64,000 nucleotides of DNA from Erinaceus europaeus (taxonomy: Eukaryota > Chordata > Mammalia > Eulipotyphla > Erinaceidae). Of this stretch, positions 1 to 12,606 are shown in pieces. The notes beneath the pieces are model-generated. The model had not been told where the DNA came from. It ran no database searches and worked only from the letters and a program-made list of their open reading frames with translations. The stretch covers positions 106,167,587 through 106,231,586 of the forward strand of contig NC_080164.1 of NCBI RefSeq assembly GCF_950295315.1, read 5' to 3'. The first letter of the stretch is position 1. Every line of letters starts with the position of its first letter. The position numbers and the translations under genes are program-made.

Positions 1-679
1 GAGAGACCTAAATAAAGGTTTGGAGAGAGCTAGAAGACCATGCCATGAAGTCAGCAGAGGATCCTGGAGACCTGACAGATTTTGGTGAGGAGATATCTGT
101 CTCCCTCAATGAACGGGGGAGATCTGGAAGGTGGTAATGAGCGCTCAGACTTGACTTACTTTTTGAGATGGACTCTCAACGGGCTTTTTAGAGTGCAAGT
201 AAATCCCATGACTAGAGCAAGAGTTCACAAGCAATGAGAGCCAGGTTCTGGAGAAAGAGCAGCCAACAATTCAAACGTACACAAAGCACTGTCAGATTGG
301 TCTTTATTTAGCTCTAATGAAGTCTGCAGCATGAATAATGAATATAGATGCACGGATGCTAATGAAATTTACATTCTTTAAGTGCACAGTGATTTGATAA
401 AGGCAGTAGTGTTGTGGGTTGTGTTAATCAATGGATTCCAGGAGAAAAACCACTATAATAGAGAGGAGCTACACATGTTATAAACAGGCACATGCTATTA
501 AAACTTGGAAGAAGCTAGTGTGTTAAATAAGAGGATGATCTCCAGATGAAATCTTATATGTCTGTCTCAGAACGAAGTCATGAGAAATGATGAATTTCCT
601 GGAGTTAAGTCAGTAGTTCAACCACTGGCAGCATATTTCCATAGGTATGAAAACTCTGTCCATTTTTGGGGACTAGGTA
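1..679. other. Unique sequence, nothing recognised
   Basis: No repeat, splice-bounded exon or long frame that I can support. Confidence 0.5.
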
Positions 680-850
680 GTGGCAAGCCCATTAGAACAC
701 ACATTACCATGGACAAGGACTTGAGCTCCAGTTCCAGGTCACCACCTGCAGGGGGGAGGCTTCATGAGTGGTGAAGCAGTGCTACAGGGTCTCTCTTCCT
801 CTCTATCTCCATACCTCCCCATTTTTTCTACTCTATCCAATAGAGAGACA
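680..850 (+). mobile_element. SINE-B
   Basis: 'caccacctgcaggggggagg', 'cttcatgagtggtgaagcag', CT-rich body and 'ctatccaatagagagacag' tail. The head is decayed. Confidence 0.75.
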
Positions 851-859
851 GAGAAAGAG

Positions 860-1600
860 AGAGAAAGAGAGAGAGTTAGTTACAGGGTCAGAGGTTTCGT
901 CATGTAAGCACAAACCCCAACTATTACTCTAGTGGCAATAACAAACATAATAAAATAAATATATAAATAAATCGCTTCACGATCCAGTAGCACTGTAAGT
1001 ATGGAGATAATTTTGCAAATCAACATTGTGTTTTCACCTGGATATAGCATACAGCTCATCCCTGCATATCTATCTGTTAGAATAAACAAGTCTAAAGGGC
1101 ATAAACCAAATATCCATACACACTTATTTACTCTGATCTTGAAAACAAATCAATCCCTTACTGATTACCCAAATTAAGCTTTGTAGTTCATTGTGGACTT
1201 TGAAATAATAAGATTTTTTTTAAGATGTTGCCTTTATTACTTCCAGTATTATCATAAAGTCAGCCTGCTGATGAAAAAACAGCACTGGATGAGCATCGTT
1301 AACTTTTCTTAGTTAAGAAATCATTCGGGAACATTATAGGCTTCATGAAATTTAACAAATGCCATCCACCTCTGTTATTTTTACTAAATTTATGGCAATG
1401 GGTATGTGGATTTCTGTTAGTATTTGAATCACATCCTTAGGTTGATGATTAGAAGGAATAAAGTACATCTGTCCACTGCTGTTTTGCTTTCCTTTGTATT
1501 ATTTTCTCACCAGGGTTATAGCTGGGGTTGCATGGCTGCCTAGCTCCAAAAATCCTGGTAATGGCATTGTATTTTTCTCTCTGTTTAATTTATTATTTAC
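860..1600. other. Unique AT-rich sequence
   Basis: A (GA)-rich run at 841-875, otherwise nothing identifiable before the pyrimidine tract. Confidence 0.5.
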
Positions 1601-1679
1601 TTTTTTCTTCCTTCCTTTCTTTCTTTCTTTCTTTTTTTCTTTCTTTCTTTCTCTTTCCTTCCTTTCTTCCTTCCTTTCT
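1601..1679. repeat. (CTTT/CTTC)n tract
   Basis: Pure pyrimidine run of nearly 80 bases next to a decayed SINE. Confidence 0.95.
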
Positions 1680-1689
1680 GCCATTCTTT

Positions 1690-1865
1690 TAACCTTCTTT
1701 CCTTCTATAGAGTTGAGGAGACAGAGAAAGAAAAAGATAGACCAAAGTAGAGACAGCCTTCTGAACTGCTGGACAGCTTCCCCTTTGCAGGTAGAAAACA
1801 GGATTTAACCTGGGTCTTCATGCAGGGTAACTTATGCTTTCTGCTGGGTGCACCACCACCTGGCC
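1690..1865 (-). mobile_element. Decayed SINE-B, antisense
   Basis: 'gaggagacagagaaag', 'gcttcccctttgcaggtag', 'aacctgggtcttcatgca' and 'tgcaccaccacctggcc'. Very diverged. Confidence 0.6.
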
Positions 1866-1885
1866 CTACTTTCTTCCTTCCTTCT

Positions 1886-2106
1886 TTTAAAAATTTTTTT
1901 AAAATATTTATTTATTTACTGGAAAAAGACAGCCAGAAATTGAGAGGAGGAAGGAAGCTAGAGAGGGAGAGAGACAGAGAGACCCCCGCAGACCTGCTTC
2001 ACCACTCACAAAGCTTTCCCCCTGCAGGAGGGGACCGGGGGTTCGAACCTGGGTCCTTATGCACTGTAGCATGTGCACTCAACTAGGTGCACCACCACCC
2101 AGCCCC
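1886..2106 (-). mobile_element. SINE-B, antisense
   Basis: 'atttatttactgg', 'agccagaaattgagagg', 'gcagacctgcttcaccactc', 'ggttcgaacctgggtcctta' (B box complement) and 'ggtgcaccaccacccagccc'. Complete in outline. Confidence 0.85.
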
Positions 2107-3484
2107 CTCTTCCTTCCTTCTTACCTCCCTTTCTTTCTTCCTTTATCTCTCCCCCCTCTCTTTTGTCTCTCACTTTCTACCGTTCTTTCTTTGTAATGGG
2201 CCTGCATTTTCTTCATGGAGTCATTTTAATGATTCTGGGATCGTTGATCTATCACATAGAGAGTCAAAGAAAGGGAGAGAAGTCATATCAATGGAGTTTC
2301 CCCCAGTGCCTTAGTATCTCTCATGTGACATTAGAACTAGAGTCAGGGCCATATGCATGTCGAGGCAGGTGTCCTTCCTGGTGTCTTTCTTCACACCCAG
2401 TTCACAGTTTTATTTTATGATATCCCCAGTACCTTCTTTCTGCTAGTACCCACAGTGTTTCACATGTTATTAGAATCAATACACTTGATCATGGCCATAT
2501 ACAAACATACCTTGGGCCCAGACACATCCTCTGTGTCAAGCACATTGCATAACTGACAGCACATTAATCTGGTGGATCGGAGAAATCCCCAAGCCTGTGC
2601 ATTGGTAAAATTTTGTTAAAAGTGATTTTTGAATGAACGGCAGCTCTTTGGCCAATTCAGTGTCATCTATCCAACTGATTCTTCCAACATTAACTATGGA
2701 AGAAAGAGAAGCACCTTCAAAACTATAGACTGTGTCTCACTTTGTTCTGAAAATAACAAGAAACATAGGATTTCCTTCTGCTTCCTGACACAGTTATTGA
2801 CACAGCAAGGACTCACCATCACCATCATTGCCTATGATTTTTCTTCATTCCTGGATGCTACAAGGGTTTCTATTTATCCTGTGCTTAACTCAGTGATCAA
2901 TTTAATTTATTTCTTCCCCTAAACTTGCCTTCTTTCAAAAAGTCCACTTTAATTAGAAATCAATCTTTGTATTAGATAGCAATGTAGACAAAAAGGTTGA
3001 TGGGAATCTGTCCATATTGTTTACCAAATGGCTCAGTATTTCCAGGCAGCTGATGGCAGACCAGTCATCAATCCAAATTCATTTCCAGAGAGATGCATAA
3101 AAACTTTACTGCTTAACAGAGCTCAAAATATCCACCTGTCTCTCAGACTTAGGGACAAGTAGAGGCAGTTTCTGCTGATGTGGGAGGCTTCTCTGATCTT
3201 GTATGTTGGTTACCACCATCTGATGCTAATTATATTGTTGATGTTTATAATTCTGTTAAGGATGGCAATTTTTATTACTTCAGATCTGGGGGATGAGACA
3301 TTGAATGAAAGGGCCTAGATAATATGAACATGTTTGTTGACATAAGTGTATACATTCACTGGCTTCAATAACTTTAAACTGAAAATAATGTTTATGATGT
3401 TCATGTTACTACTTAACTGCATGAGAATTCTTCTCATTAGTAGAATTTTCATACAAAATATATATGTATGTCTGTCTGCCTGCC

Positions 3485-3486
<2 letters not shown>
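2107..3486. other. Mostly unique sequence
   Basis: A possible very old antisense SINE at about 2.19-2.40 kb ('atagagagtcaaagaaaggg', 'agtttcccccagtgccttag'). A 97-codon frame at 2629-2922 has no recognised similarity. The rest is plain AT-rich DNA. Confidence 0.4.

Positions 3487-3517
<31 letters not shown>
3487..3517. repeat. (TG)n microsatellite
   Basis: About 15 uninterrupted TG units. Confidence 0.95.
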
Positions 3518-3518
<1 letters not shown>

Positions 3519-3824
3519 GAGAATTCCTTTCTTGTCATCAAACATTTAAAGAGCTTATCATGAGGACTTTCAAAGGCAAACTTTGAGAAACCTCAGGCCT
3601 AATGTCTCATGATTAGCATGGTATCCAGATGCACAGCAATATGTCCTACAGGTCAACTGAATGAGATCCTCTTTCCCTTAGGTTCTCAGAAAGCTGTTGC
3701 CTCCAGATATAAACTTGCATGTTAAAAGACTGCTGTCCAAACATTTCAATGGACTCTTAGAACTTGGAAACTAGGTCAGAGCCCTGAACATATATTTAAT
3801 AAAGGCAATTTAGAAGCTTGAGGG

Positions 3825-4060
3825 GGAAAAATGGTCAGCACCAGATAAATTGCAGTAACAATTCATAGCTATGAGAATGGCCAAAATCATGAACATTGGT
3901 AACATCAAGTGCTGATGAGACTGTAGACGAACAATAGTTTTCACCTCTTCCTGGTAAAACATCAAAATGGTACAGCAACCTTGTAAGATATCTTGGCATT
4001 TTCCTACAATAGTAAAATATAGTCTTCATTTCTGAAGACATCTCAGTCATGTTTTTTTTA
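3825..4060 (+). mobile_element. Old L1 fragment
   Basis: Resembles decayed L1 ORF2 3' sequence: 'gctatgagaatggccaaaatcat', 'aacatcaagtgctgatgagactgtag', 'aaaatggtacagcaacctt'. No intact frame. Confidence 0.45.
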
Positions 4061-4144
4061 ATATTATTGTTACTGTTGTTGTTGTTATTATTATTACCAA
4101 CAAACTTCAATTATATGACTACAAAAACCTCCATGTACACATTT

Positions 4145-4522
4145 TTTAAAAATATCTTTATTGGAGAATTAATGTTTTACATTTGACAGTAAATACAATA
4201 GTTTGTACACGCATAACATTTCCCAGTTTTCCATATAAAAATACAACCCCCACTAGGTCCTCTGTCATCTTTCTTGGACCTGTAATCTCCCCTCCACCCA
4301 CCCCAGAGTCTTTTACTTTGGTGCAATCCACTAATTCCAGTTCAGGTTCTACTAGTGTTTTCTCTTCTGATCTTGGTTTTCAACTTCTGCCTGAGAGTGA
4401 GATCATCCCATATTCATCCTTCTGCTTCTGACTTATTTCACTTAACATGAATTTTTCAAGGTCCATCCAAGATCGGCTGAAAATGGGGAAATCACCAATT
4501 TTTAGAGCTGAGTAATATTCCA

Positions 4523-4583
<61 letters not shown>

Positions 4584-5510
4584 ACAACTTGCTCAGCCAC
4601 TCATCTGTTGTTGGACACCTTGGTTGCTTCCAGGTTTTGGATATTACAAATTGTGCTGCTAATAACATATGAATACACAGATCTTTTTGGTTCCTTAGGT
4701 TATATCCCCAGGAGAGGAATTGCAGGGTCATAGGGAAGGTCCATTTTTAGCCTTCTGAGAGTTCTCTAGACTGTTCTCCACAGAGGTTGGACCAATTTAT
4801 ATTCCCACCAGCAGTGCAGGAGGGTTCCTTTGACCCCACAACCTCTCCAGCATTGTAGCTGCTACCTTTTCTGATGTATGACATTCTCACAGGAGTGAAG
4901 TGGTATCTCATTGTTGTCTTGATTTGCATTTCTCTGACAATCAGAGACTTGGAGCATTTTTTCATGTGTTTATCAGCCTTTTGGATCTCTTATGTGGTGA
5001 ATATTCTGTCCATGTCCTCTCCCCATTTTTGATGGTGTTATTTGCATTCTTGTTGAGATTTGCAAGTTCTTTATATGCTCTGGTTATTAGCCTCTTGTCT
5101 GATGTATGGCATGTAAAGATCTTCTCCCATTCTGTGAGGGGTCTCTTGGTTTGGGTAGTGGTTTCTTTTGCTGTGCAGAAGCTTTTTAATTTGATGTAGT
5201 CCCATAGGTTTTTGCTTGCCTTAGTCGTTGTAAATGGATTTGTTTAATTGAAGATGTCTTTAAAATTTATGTGGAAAAGAGCTCTGCCAATATTTTCCTC
5301 TAAGTATCTGGTAGTTTCTGGTCTGATATCCAAGTCCTTGATCCACTTGGAATTTACTTTTGTATTTGGTGAAATATAGTGGTTCAGTTTCATTCTTCTG
5401 CATGATTCAACCCATTTTTTCCAACACCATTTGTTGAAGAGACTCTGCTTTCCCCATTTAAAAGTCTGGGCAACTTTGTCAAAGATTAGATGCCCATAGG
5501 TATGGGGTTT
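4145..5510 (-). mobile_element. L1, 5'-truncated, antisense
   Basis: Minus-strand reading gives L1 ORF2 C-terminal protein ([20 protein letters not shown], then YLEENIGRALFHINFKDIF) followed by an L1 3' UTR and A-rich tail at the low-coordinate end. An exact 12-bp target duplication, atgtacacattt, flanks it at 4133-4144 and 5511-5522. A (TA)n tract at 4528-4581 interrupts the ORF2 end. Same subfamily as the 3' end of the L1 at 17-19.7 kb. Confidence 0.88.
4528..4581. repeat. (TA)n microsatellite
   Basis: About 27 uninterrupted TA units inside the antisense L1. Confidence 0.97.
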
Positions 5511-5654
5511 ATGTACACATTTATACAATTTTATCCCATCTGTTAAAATGAGAAGCCACGAAGTAGCCTTCAGTAGGCAAGTACATAAGCTGTTAGAACA
5601 GAATAATGAATTTTTTTAACTAAAGAATAGGGAGGCTTTCAATCCATCAAAGAC

Positions 5655-5850
5655 TTGTTGGTATACCTGCTTATCTGCACAAAAGGACCTGGGTTTAAGT
5701 CCCTGGTACCCACCTGTAGGAGGAAAGCTTCATGAGTGGTGAAGTGAGACTGCATTTATCCTTCTCTGCCTCTTTCCTTCTCTCTCCCCACTTCCTTCCC
5801 AATTTTTCCCTGTCTCTATCCAATAATAAATAATAAAATAGAGAGAAATA
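5655..5850 (+). mobile_element. SINE-B
   Basis: 'aaaggacctgggtttaagtc', 'cttcatgagtggtgaagtga', CT body and 'ctctatccaataataaataa', followed by a purine-rich tract to 5.9 kb. Confidence 0.8.
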
Positions 5851-6339
5851 AAGTAGGAAAGAAGAAAGGAGAAAGAAACAGAAGAAAGGAAGGAAGGGTA
5901 TGGAGAAACTTCAGTACATATAGCTAAATAAAGGGTGAGGGTTGAAATGGCTGAGTACTATGAGATTCCAAAAATAATACAGAATTTAGGTAGCAGTAGG
6001 ATGCTAAGTGGTTCCCAGGGATAGGGTGGGGGTTGGGGGTTGGGAAGAATGATAACAGAACAGAGAAGGATTTTAGAATAAAGTATGATACTGTGATGTT
6101 GAATGCATCTCATTGTGGATGTTCATACTCTTAGGATGTAGGACACCAGAGAGAGCTCTAAGAGAATGAATGTGTGGACCTCGGGTTGCTTGAGATATCA
6201 GTGTATTCACTGGTTGTAATAAGTGCCCTACTCTGGTGAGGGATGCTGACATTGGGGGAGGGGAGAGCTATACTCTGTGGAGGCAGGAGACACATGGAAA
6301 TACCTTTCTCTCTCTCTTTTTATTGTATTTTTATACTTC

Positions 6340-8990
6340 ACACCTTTCCCTCCACCAAAAGTCTGTTCATACTCCCCTCCCCACTAGGTAACCACTATAG
6401 TTTTCCACAATTTAAATATGGGTTGTGTTTAGTTTGGTTGTTTCAAGTATGTATGTTCAGTTTTCTAAATTCCACATATGGTTGAAACCATCCTGTGGTT
6501 TTCCTTTACTTCCTTGCTTTCATCACTAAGCATAATGTTCTCAAGTCCCATATCTTTTTGGATTCTACTGTAAAAAAGATTGCTTCCTTCAGTTTTGTTT
6601 CCTCTGACCCAACCTTTGCATAGAGAAATGTTACAGATTTGTGGATATTGATTTTGTATCCTGCTACCTGGGTAAATTTATTGATGATTTCTTTTTTTAT
6701 TGATTTAATAATGATCAGCAAGACTGTAGGATAAGGGGTACAATTCCCACCACTAAAGTTCCATATACCATCCCCTCCATTGGAAGCGTTCCTATTTTTA
6801 TTCCTCTCCAAGTATAGATCCAGGAACATTATGGGGAGTAAAAAGTGGAAGGTCTGACTTCTGTAATTGCTTCTCCATTGGACATGGGCATTGGCACGCT
6901 GATCCATACTGCCAACCTATTTCTTTATTTCCCTAGTGGAGCAGGACTCTGGAGAGGTGGGGTTCCAGGACATATTGGTGAGATCCTATGCCCAGAAAAG
7001 TTAGGTTGTTGTTAAGGAATTATCTGCAACGTGGTGGCTGAAAAGCACTAAGATATAAAGCCGAGTAAATTGTTTAACGTACAGGTTAAGAATAGAACAG
7101 AAAAGATTTGGTGTCTCCATTTTGGAAAAGAGCTAGTAGGCTTATTTTAGGTATATTCCAATAGGCCCATGACTTTACTAATTTTTGTGTAAGTCTGACA
7201 GCTAACATACAGTTGAGCTAAAGGTATTGTCTGGGGAGATGGTGTCAGAATTGGAAATAGGGCCAAAAAGCTTTATCAGGGAAGACAGTAGCTCCCAAAT
7301 AGGGGGAAAGTATATACATACTGTTAACTATAAACCCATCCATCTGATTTGTGGACCATATTGAGCACAGCAGTCATTTAAAGTAGTTCCTTGGCAGAGT
7401 TTTTGGGGTCCTCTAGGTATATCAATATATCATTTGTAAATAATGATGGTTTAATTTCATTCTGTCTGATATGGATTCTTTTGATATCTCTTTCTTGTCT
7501 GATTGTGATTGCAAGGACTTCTAGGATTATGCTGAATAAACATGGTGAAAGTGGGTATCTTTTCCTAGTTTCTGATTTTAGGGGAAACACTTTTTTTTCT
7601 CCATTAACTATGATGTTAGTCATTGATTTATCATATACAGCCTTTACTACATTAAGGAAATTTTCTTCCACTCCCAGTTTCTTGAGAACCTTTCTCATAA
7701 ATGGGAGTTTAACCTTCTCAAATGCTTTTACTGTGCTGGTTAAAACAATCATGTGATTGCTATCTTTCTTTTTGTTGATATAGTGGACTACATTGATTGA
7801 CTTGTGAATGTTGAACCATCCATGTTTCCCAGGGATGATTTACATTTGGTCTTGGTGGATTATTCTCTTAATATTTTTCTGGATTTCATTAGTTAAAATA
7901 TTGTTGAGGATTGTTGCATCAGTGTTCATCAGGGTTATCAGTCTGTAATTTTCTTTTTTGGTGGGTCATTTCCTACTTTGGGGATCAAGATGATGTTAGC
8001 CTCATAGAATATGTTTGGGAGTGTTCCCTCTTTTTCTGTTTTCTGGAAGAGTTTGTGGAGGATAAGTTTTAGTTTTTCTTTGATTGTTTTATAAAATTCA
8101 TTAGTATAACCATTCATGCCTGGGCTTTTATTCTTGGGGAAACTTTTGATTACTGCTTTGATTTCTTTACTAGTGATTGGCTTGTTAAGTTTATCTACTT
8201 CCTCTTGTGTCAAGGATGGTAGCTGGCATGAATCTAAAATGTGTCCATTTATTCTAAGTTGTTAAAACTAATTCCATAGAGATATCCATAATAGCCTTGC
8301 ATAATCCTTTGAATCTCTGTCTCATCTGTTTGAATCTCTGTCTCATTTCTGAGCAATTTTACCATAGCGTTTCCTCTTTTTTCTCTTGGTGAGTGTAGCT
8401 AATGGTTTGTCTATTTTATTTATGCTTTCAAAAAACCAGCTCTTGGTTTCACTAATCTTCCTGATGGTCTTTTTGTTTTCTATTTCATTGATTTCTGCTC
8501 TGATTTTAACTATGTTCTGTCTCCTGTGACTGTTGAGTCTTTTTGTTGTTCCACTTCTAGTTGGTTGAGGTGGATTTTTTGGATGGTTTACTAATGATTT
8601 CTCCTGTTTATTAATATGGGCCTGTATTGCTATGAACTTGTGTCTCAGTACTCCTTTTGCTGTATCCCATAGGGCCTGGTATCAGGTTTTTTCATTTTCG
8701 TTTGTATTAAGGTAATTCATAATTTATTGTTAAGTAGCATGTTGTTTAGTCTTCAGGCTTTGGGACAATTTCTTTTCATTTTTTGATTGATTTCTAATTT
8801 TATGCCTTAATGATCTGAGAAGGCACATCTTATAATTTTGATATTCACATATTTGCTTAGGCTCTTTGTGGCCCAGCATATGGTCAATCCTTGTAAATGT
8901 TCCATGTATACTTGAAAAGAATGTGTATTGATTTCTGTTGGGATGGAATGGAAATCTTTCTACTTTCTGTTCTATATTCTTCTGGATCTA
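6340..8990 (-). mobile_element. Older L1, antisense, split by a D insertion
   Basis: Minus-strand translation in pieces: end of the endonuclease domain (QYTFFSSIHGTFTRIDHMLG, about 8.87-8.93 kb), ORF2 linker (EINEIENKKTIRKISETKSW, about 8.44-8.50 kb), then reverse transcriptase ([36 protein letters not shown]; active-site region decayed to FTNDILIY). After the D element at 6.69-7.37 kb, VAGYKINIHKSVTFLYAK resumes the same protein. Frameshifts and stops throughout; not functional. The last 200 bp (6.34-6.55 kb) resemble an older L1 3' UTR. Confidence 0.8.
6690..7372 (-). mobile_element. D element, antisense, inside the older L1
   Basis: Starts with the D 3' end ('ttattgatttaata...aagactgtaggataa' on the plus strand) and runs through the 'ttccactagagttcca', 'ggaggtggggttccaggaca' and 'attgtctggggagatg' blocks shared with the other D copies. 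It interrupts L1 ORF2 between the RT active site region and VAGYKINIHKS. Confidence 0.75.
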
Positions 8991-10465
8991 AAATGGCTCT
9001 AGAAAATGGAGTCCCTACTTTCCTTCTACCTTCTTTTGCATTTTCTTGATTCTCTTTCACCAGAGCGCTACTTAGTTCTGATTTATTATGATGCTGGGGA
9101 TTGAACCTTGGACTTCAGAACCTCAGACAGGAAAGTCTGTCACGTAGCTCACTGTGCTCTCTGTCCAGTCCTGAAGTATCTTTTATATAAAGGCATTATT
9201 CCTCTCTCCATAAACATACTCACCTTTTGGGAGCTGGGGTACTTGAGATAAAACCTGGGGGCTTCTCTGACATCCACCACATATTTTTAACCAATTCTTA
9301 GTGTTTTCCTTGTCTCCATGGGAGTCTAGCCTTGCATACTTTGCATTCAAACCTAGAGCTTTTCAAATGAAGGATCAGGGATTGTTTTCGTATTTTCAGC
9401 AAGCAGAAGTCATGTGTGTTTGGGCACATTCGTCAGCTTGTACCCCCAGACATGTCCTTTATATGTACACGTACATGAAACCAGGAGACGTGTCTTGCCA
9501 CCTGCATTTGGGTAATTAAGTAACTGTTCTGTGACATGCATGGCACACCTGTTGGTATTTCCTGTAATATATACTGGAGAAGGTGTGTAGTTATTGTCTT
9601 AATCAAATGATTACTGAGCTCTTGATTAGTTCATATGCAACTCTCAGTACAGAAATGTGTGTGTGTGTACAATCACAATGCAATTACACATTTAAAATAA
9701 TTATGATCATTGAAAAGTGAAATGCAGTAAAATTGTATCCTATGTAAAAGTCAGTAAGTAATAAAAAGAAAATATTACAGTTTATATTAGCTTTTACACA
9801 AAATATAACTAAGGTGCCCAAATCATGGACACTTAATATAAATAGAGAAAATTGTGTTCAAGACAAATACTTGAGAATATAGCAGTAACCTTTCACCTTT
9901 CCCTGAAATTTCCCCACTTGGCACAAAGAATGTTGATGCCTTTAAGTGTTTCATTTTTAATGTAGCTGGCAGAATGGATTTTTCAATATACCTGGATTCC
10001 CAGAGGCTGTGCAGGTTTTTGAAACCGAGTGTAAACCATCATTTTGTGAAAGTGTTATTTTATTTTATAAAGGCCATTGTTCCACAGAGAGAGGCTTGCT
10101 GTGTGGACATTTCTTTCTCTGTAGTGCATTCAGAATCCAGAACATTTCTAAAGAATGAAAAGTTGTCGACATGAAGAACAGGATGAAAATTAACAGAGCA
10201 GAAAGCCCCAGCTAAGAGAGAAATAAATGGCTTCATAAACCCTGAATTGATGCAGCATATGAGCCTCTGTTCCTGCCTTCAGAACCACATGCTAGGGACG
10301 AGGCTTCTCACACAGGATTTTATATCCCAGGGCGTGAGCATGCTTGTGCTGATGCTTGTGATGGAGAACAGAACAGCTCATATACATCTGACTGAAGGTT
10401 TATAATACATTTCACAATGTGCCCTCTCTACTTTAATTTTCAGTTGAAGAAAATGTGTGCTAGTG
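8991..10465. other. Unique sequence with one SINE-C
   Basis: Apart from the SINE at 9.06-9.17 kb I see no element, exon or RNA gene. Short frames such as 9974-10174 have no support. Confidence 0.5.
9055..9172 (-). mobile_element. SINE-C, antisense
   Basis: 'ttcaccagagcgctac', 'gatgctggggattgaacctt' and 'aacctcagacaggaaagtct', ending 'gctctctgtccag'. Confidence 0.65.
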
Positions 10466-10469
10466 ATAG

Positions 10470-10680
10470 TTTTTTATTATAATATTTACTTATTTATTTA
10501 GTATTGACAGAGATAGAGAGAAATTGAGAGGAGAGGGGGAGATAGAGGAAACGAAACAGAGAGACACTTGCAGCCCTACTTTACCACTCAGGAAGCTGTC
10601 CTCCTGCAGATGGGTACTAGGGGCTTGAACCCAGGTTTTTGTGCATGGTAGCATGTGCACTCAACCAGGTGTGCCTGTGT
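10470..10680 (-). mobile_element. SINE-B, antisense
   Basis: 'atttacttatttatttag', 'gagagaaattgagaggagag', 'ggcttgaacccaggtttttg' and 'gtgcactcaaccaggtgtg'. Confidence 0.82.
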
Positions 10681-10827
10681 GCTAGTGATTGTTATGGGTT
10701 GAAATGCATGTTTCAAACACTCCTGTGTTGAGGCACTGGACTCCAAATTGCAGGATGTGTGTGACAGCAATGGGTCATCAAGTCAGATGAGGTCATTGGG
10801 GTAAACCCTACTCCAATTTGACTAGTG

Positions 10828-11045
10828 TCCTTAAGTTATTTATGTATTCACAGTTACCTTTATTTATTGAATAGAGACATCCAGATATAAAGAGGAGAGG
10901 GAGAGAAAGGGAAAGAGACAGAGAGACAACAGTAACATTATTCCAGAACTCCTGAAGATTTCCCCCTGCAGGTGAAGTCTGCGGGGCTTGAACCCAGGTC
11001 CTTGTGTACTGTGATGTGTGCACTAAACCAGGTGCACCAGCCAGC
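10828..11045 (-). mobile_element. SINE-B, antisense
   Basis: 'cctttatttattgaatag', 'gacatccagatataaag', 'tccccctgcaggtgaag', 'ggcttgaacccaggtccttg' and 'aaaccaggtgcacca'. Confidence 0.82.
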
Positions 11046-11054
11046 TTTTTTTTT

Positions 11055-11185
11055 TTTTTTTTAACTATAGCATTATTAAGATCTGGCTTACTGTGGTGAG
11101 GGTATGGATTGAATCTAGGATTTTGGAGCCTCAGGCATGAGAGTCTCTTTGCATAACCATTATGTTATCTACTGGTGTCACAGAA
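11055..11185 (-). mobile_element. SINE-C, antisense
   Basis: 'ggattgaatctaggattttgg', 'agcctcaggcatgagagtct' and 'gcataaccattatgttatct', the antisense tRNA-like head of SINE-C, preceded by a T-run. Confidence 0.7.
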
Positions 11186-11310
11186 ACAGGTTGGAGTGAG
11201 AACTGTGATGCAAAAGACTTCCATGCCTGAGGCTCTCAATCCCTAGAACCACCAAACACCATAAACCAGAAATAAGCATTAAAATAAATAAAATATTTAA
11301 AAATAAAATA
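11186..11310 (+). mobile_element. SINE-C fragment, sense
   Basis: 'gcaaaagacttccatgcctg', 'aggctctcaatccctagaac' and 'accataaaccagaaataagc', then an A/T tail. It lies head to head with the antisense copy at 11.06-11.19 kb. Confidence 0.6.
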
Positions 11311-11384
11311 TTTGAAGACAGACACACACAAAGATTTATAAGGAGTAGTTCTTCCTCATAATCTTCAGAAAGAACCAGTATTTA

Positions 11385-11522
11385 ATATGTTATTTATTTA
11401 TTAACACAAGATAATAATAGAGAAGCAGAACATCACTCTAACACATGGGATACTGGGGATAGAACTCAGGATCCCACTATGCCAATTTCAGTGCCTTACT
11501 CACTGCACCATCTTCTAGGTCC
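11385..11522 (-). mobile_element. SINE-C-like fragment, antisense
   Basis: 'tttatttattaacacaag', 'actggggatagaactcagga' and 'actcactgcaccatcttcta'. Diverged. Confidence 0.5.
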
Positions 11523-11599
11523 AAGAGCTAATCTACCTAACACCATAATTTCAGTCTCACAGTCACCAGAACTCCAACCAGCTGAATATCTTGTTTCTT

Positions 11600-12606
11600 T
11601 CTTTTTTCTTCTTTTCCATTAAAAAAAATAATTATAGTGATTTGATTAACAAGATTGTAAGGTAATAGGGGTGTAATTCCATATAATTTCCTCCACTAGA
11701 GTTCCATGTCCCATGCCCTCCACTGGAAGCTTCCCTACTTTTTTTAATTTATTTTTTTATTTAAGAAAGGATAAATTAACAAAACCATAGGATAGGAGGG
11801 GTACAACTCCACACAGTTCCCACCACCCAATCTCCATATCCCATCCCCTCCCCAATAGCTTTCCCATTCTCTATCCCTCTGAGAGCATGGACCCAGGGTC
11901 GTTGTGGGTCTCAGAAGGTGGAAGGTCTGGCTTCTGTAATTGCTTCCCCACTGAACATTGGTGTTGACTCATCAGTCCATACTCCCAGTCTGCCTCCTTC
12001 TTTCCCTAGTAGGGTGGGGCTCTGGGGAACCAGAGCTCCAGGACACATTGGTGGGGTTGTCAGTCCAGGGAAGCCTGGCCGGCATCCTGATGGCATCTGG
12101 AACCTGGTGGCTGAAAAGAGAGTCAACACACAAAGCCAAACAAATTGTTGAGCAATCATGGACGCATATCTCACTGGGAGTATGGTCTAAAATTCATTAT
12201 GGGATTCAGTAAGTGGGAGTTCCAGCTTCCATCATTTATTCTCCACAGGACATGGATGTTGGTAGGTGGATCTATACTGTTAGACTGTTTCTATCTGCCC
12301 CTAGTGGGGTAGGACTCTGGGGAGGTGAGGTTCCAGGACAAAGTGGTGAGGTCATCTGTCCAGGGAAATAAGGATAGGATTATGATAGCATCTGCATCTT
12401 GTTGGCAGAAAGGAGTAAGATAGAAAGACAAACTGTTTAATAAACAGGAACCCAAATGTAGGAATAAAGCAAATGAAATTAGGCGTCTTCATATGGGAAG
12501 AAGCTACAAAGTCTATTTTATGTATGTTCCAAGGGGCCCATAACTTTAGTAATTTTTGCCTGAGCCTGAAAGCTAACATGCAGGTGGACTAAAAATATTG
12601 TCTGGG
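11600..12606 (-). mobile_element. D element, antisense, outer copy of a nested pair
   Basis: The 3' end piece 11.60-11.738 kb ('attaacaagattgtaaggta') continues at about 12.205 kb ('ttccagcttccatcatttat', 'ggaggtgaggttccaggac'). The gap is filled by a second, younger D copy. The body continues after a SINE-B at 12.90-12.96 kb ('gggaagatggtgtcagagtt'). Confidence 0.7.
11739..12204 (-). mobile_element. D element, antisense, inner copy
   Basis: Starts with the D 3' tip again ('aaggataaattaacaaaacc') and carries the 'cccaccacccaatctccata', 'gagagcatggacccagggtc' and 'gaacctggtggctgaaaag' blocks; less diverged than its host copy. Confidence 0.78.

Noticed and set aside
1494..1808. 104-codon frame rich in Phe, Leu and Ser
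   Set aside because: It is a translation of the CTTT microsatellite.
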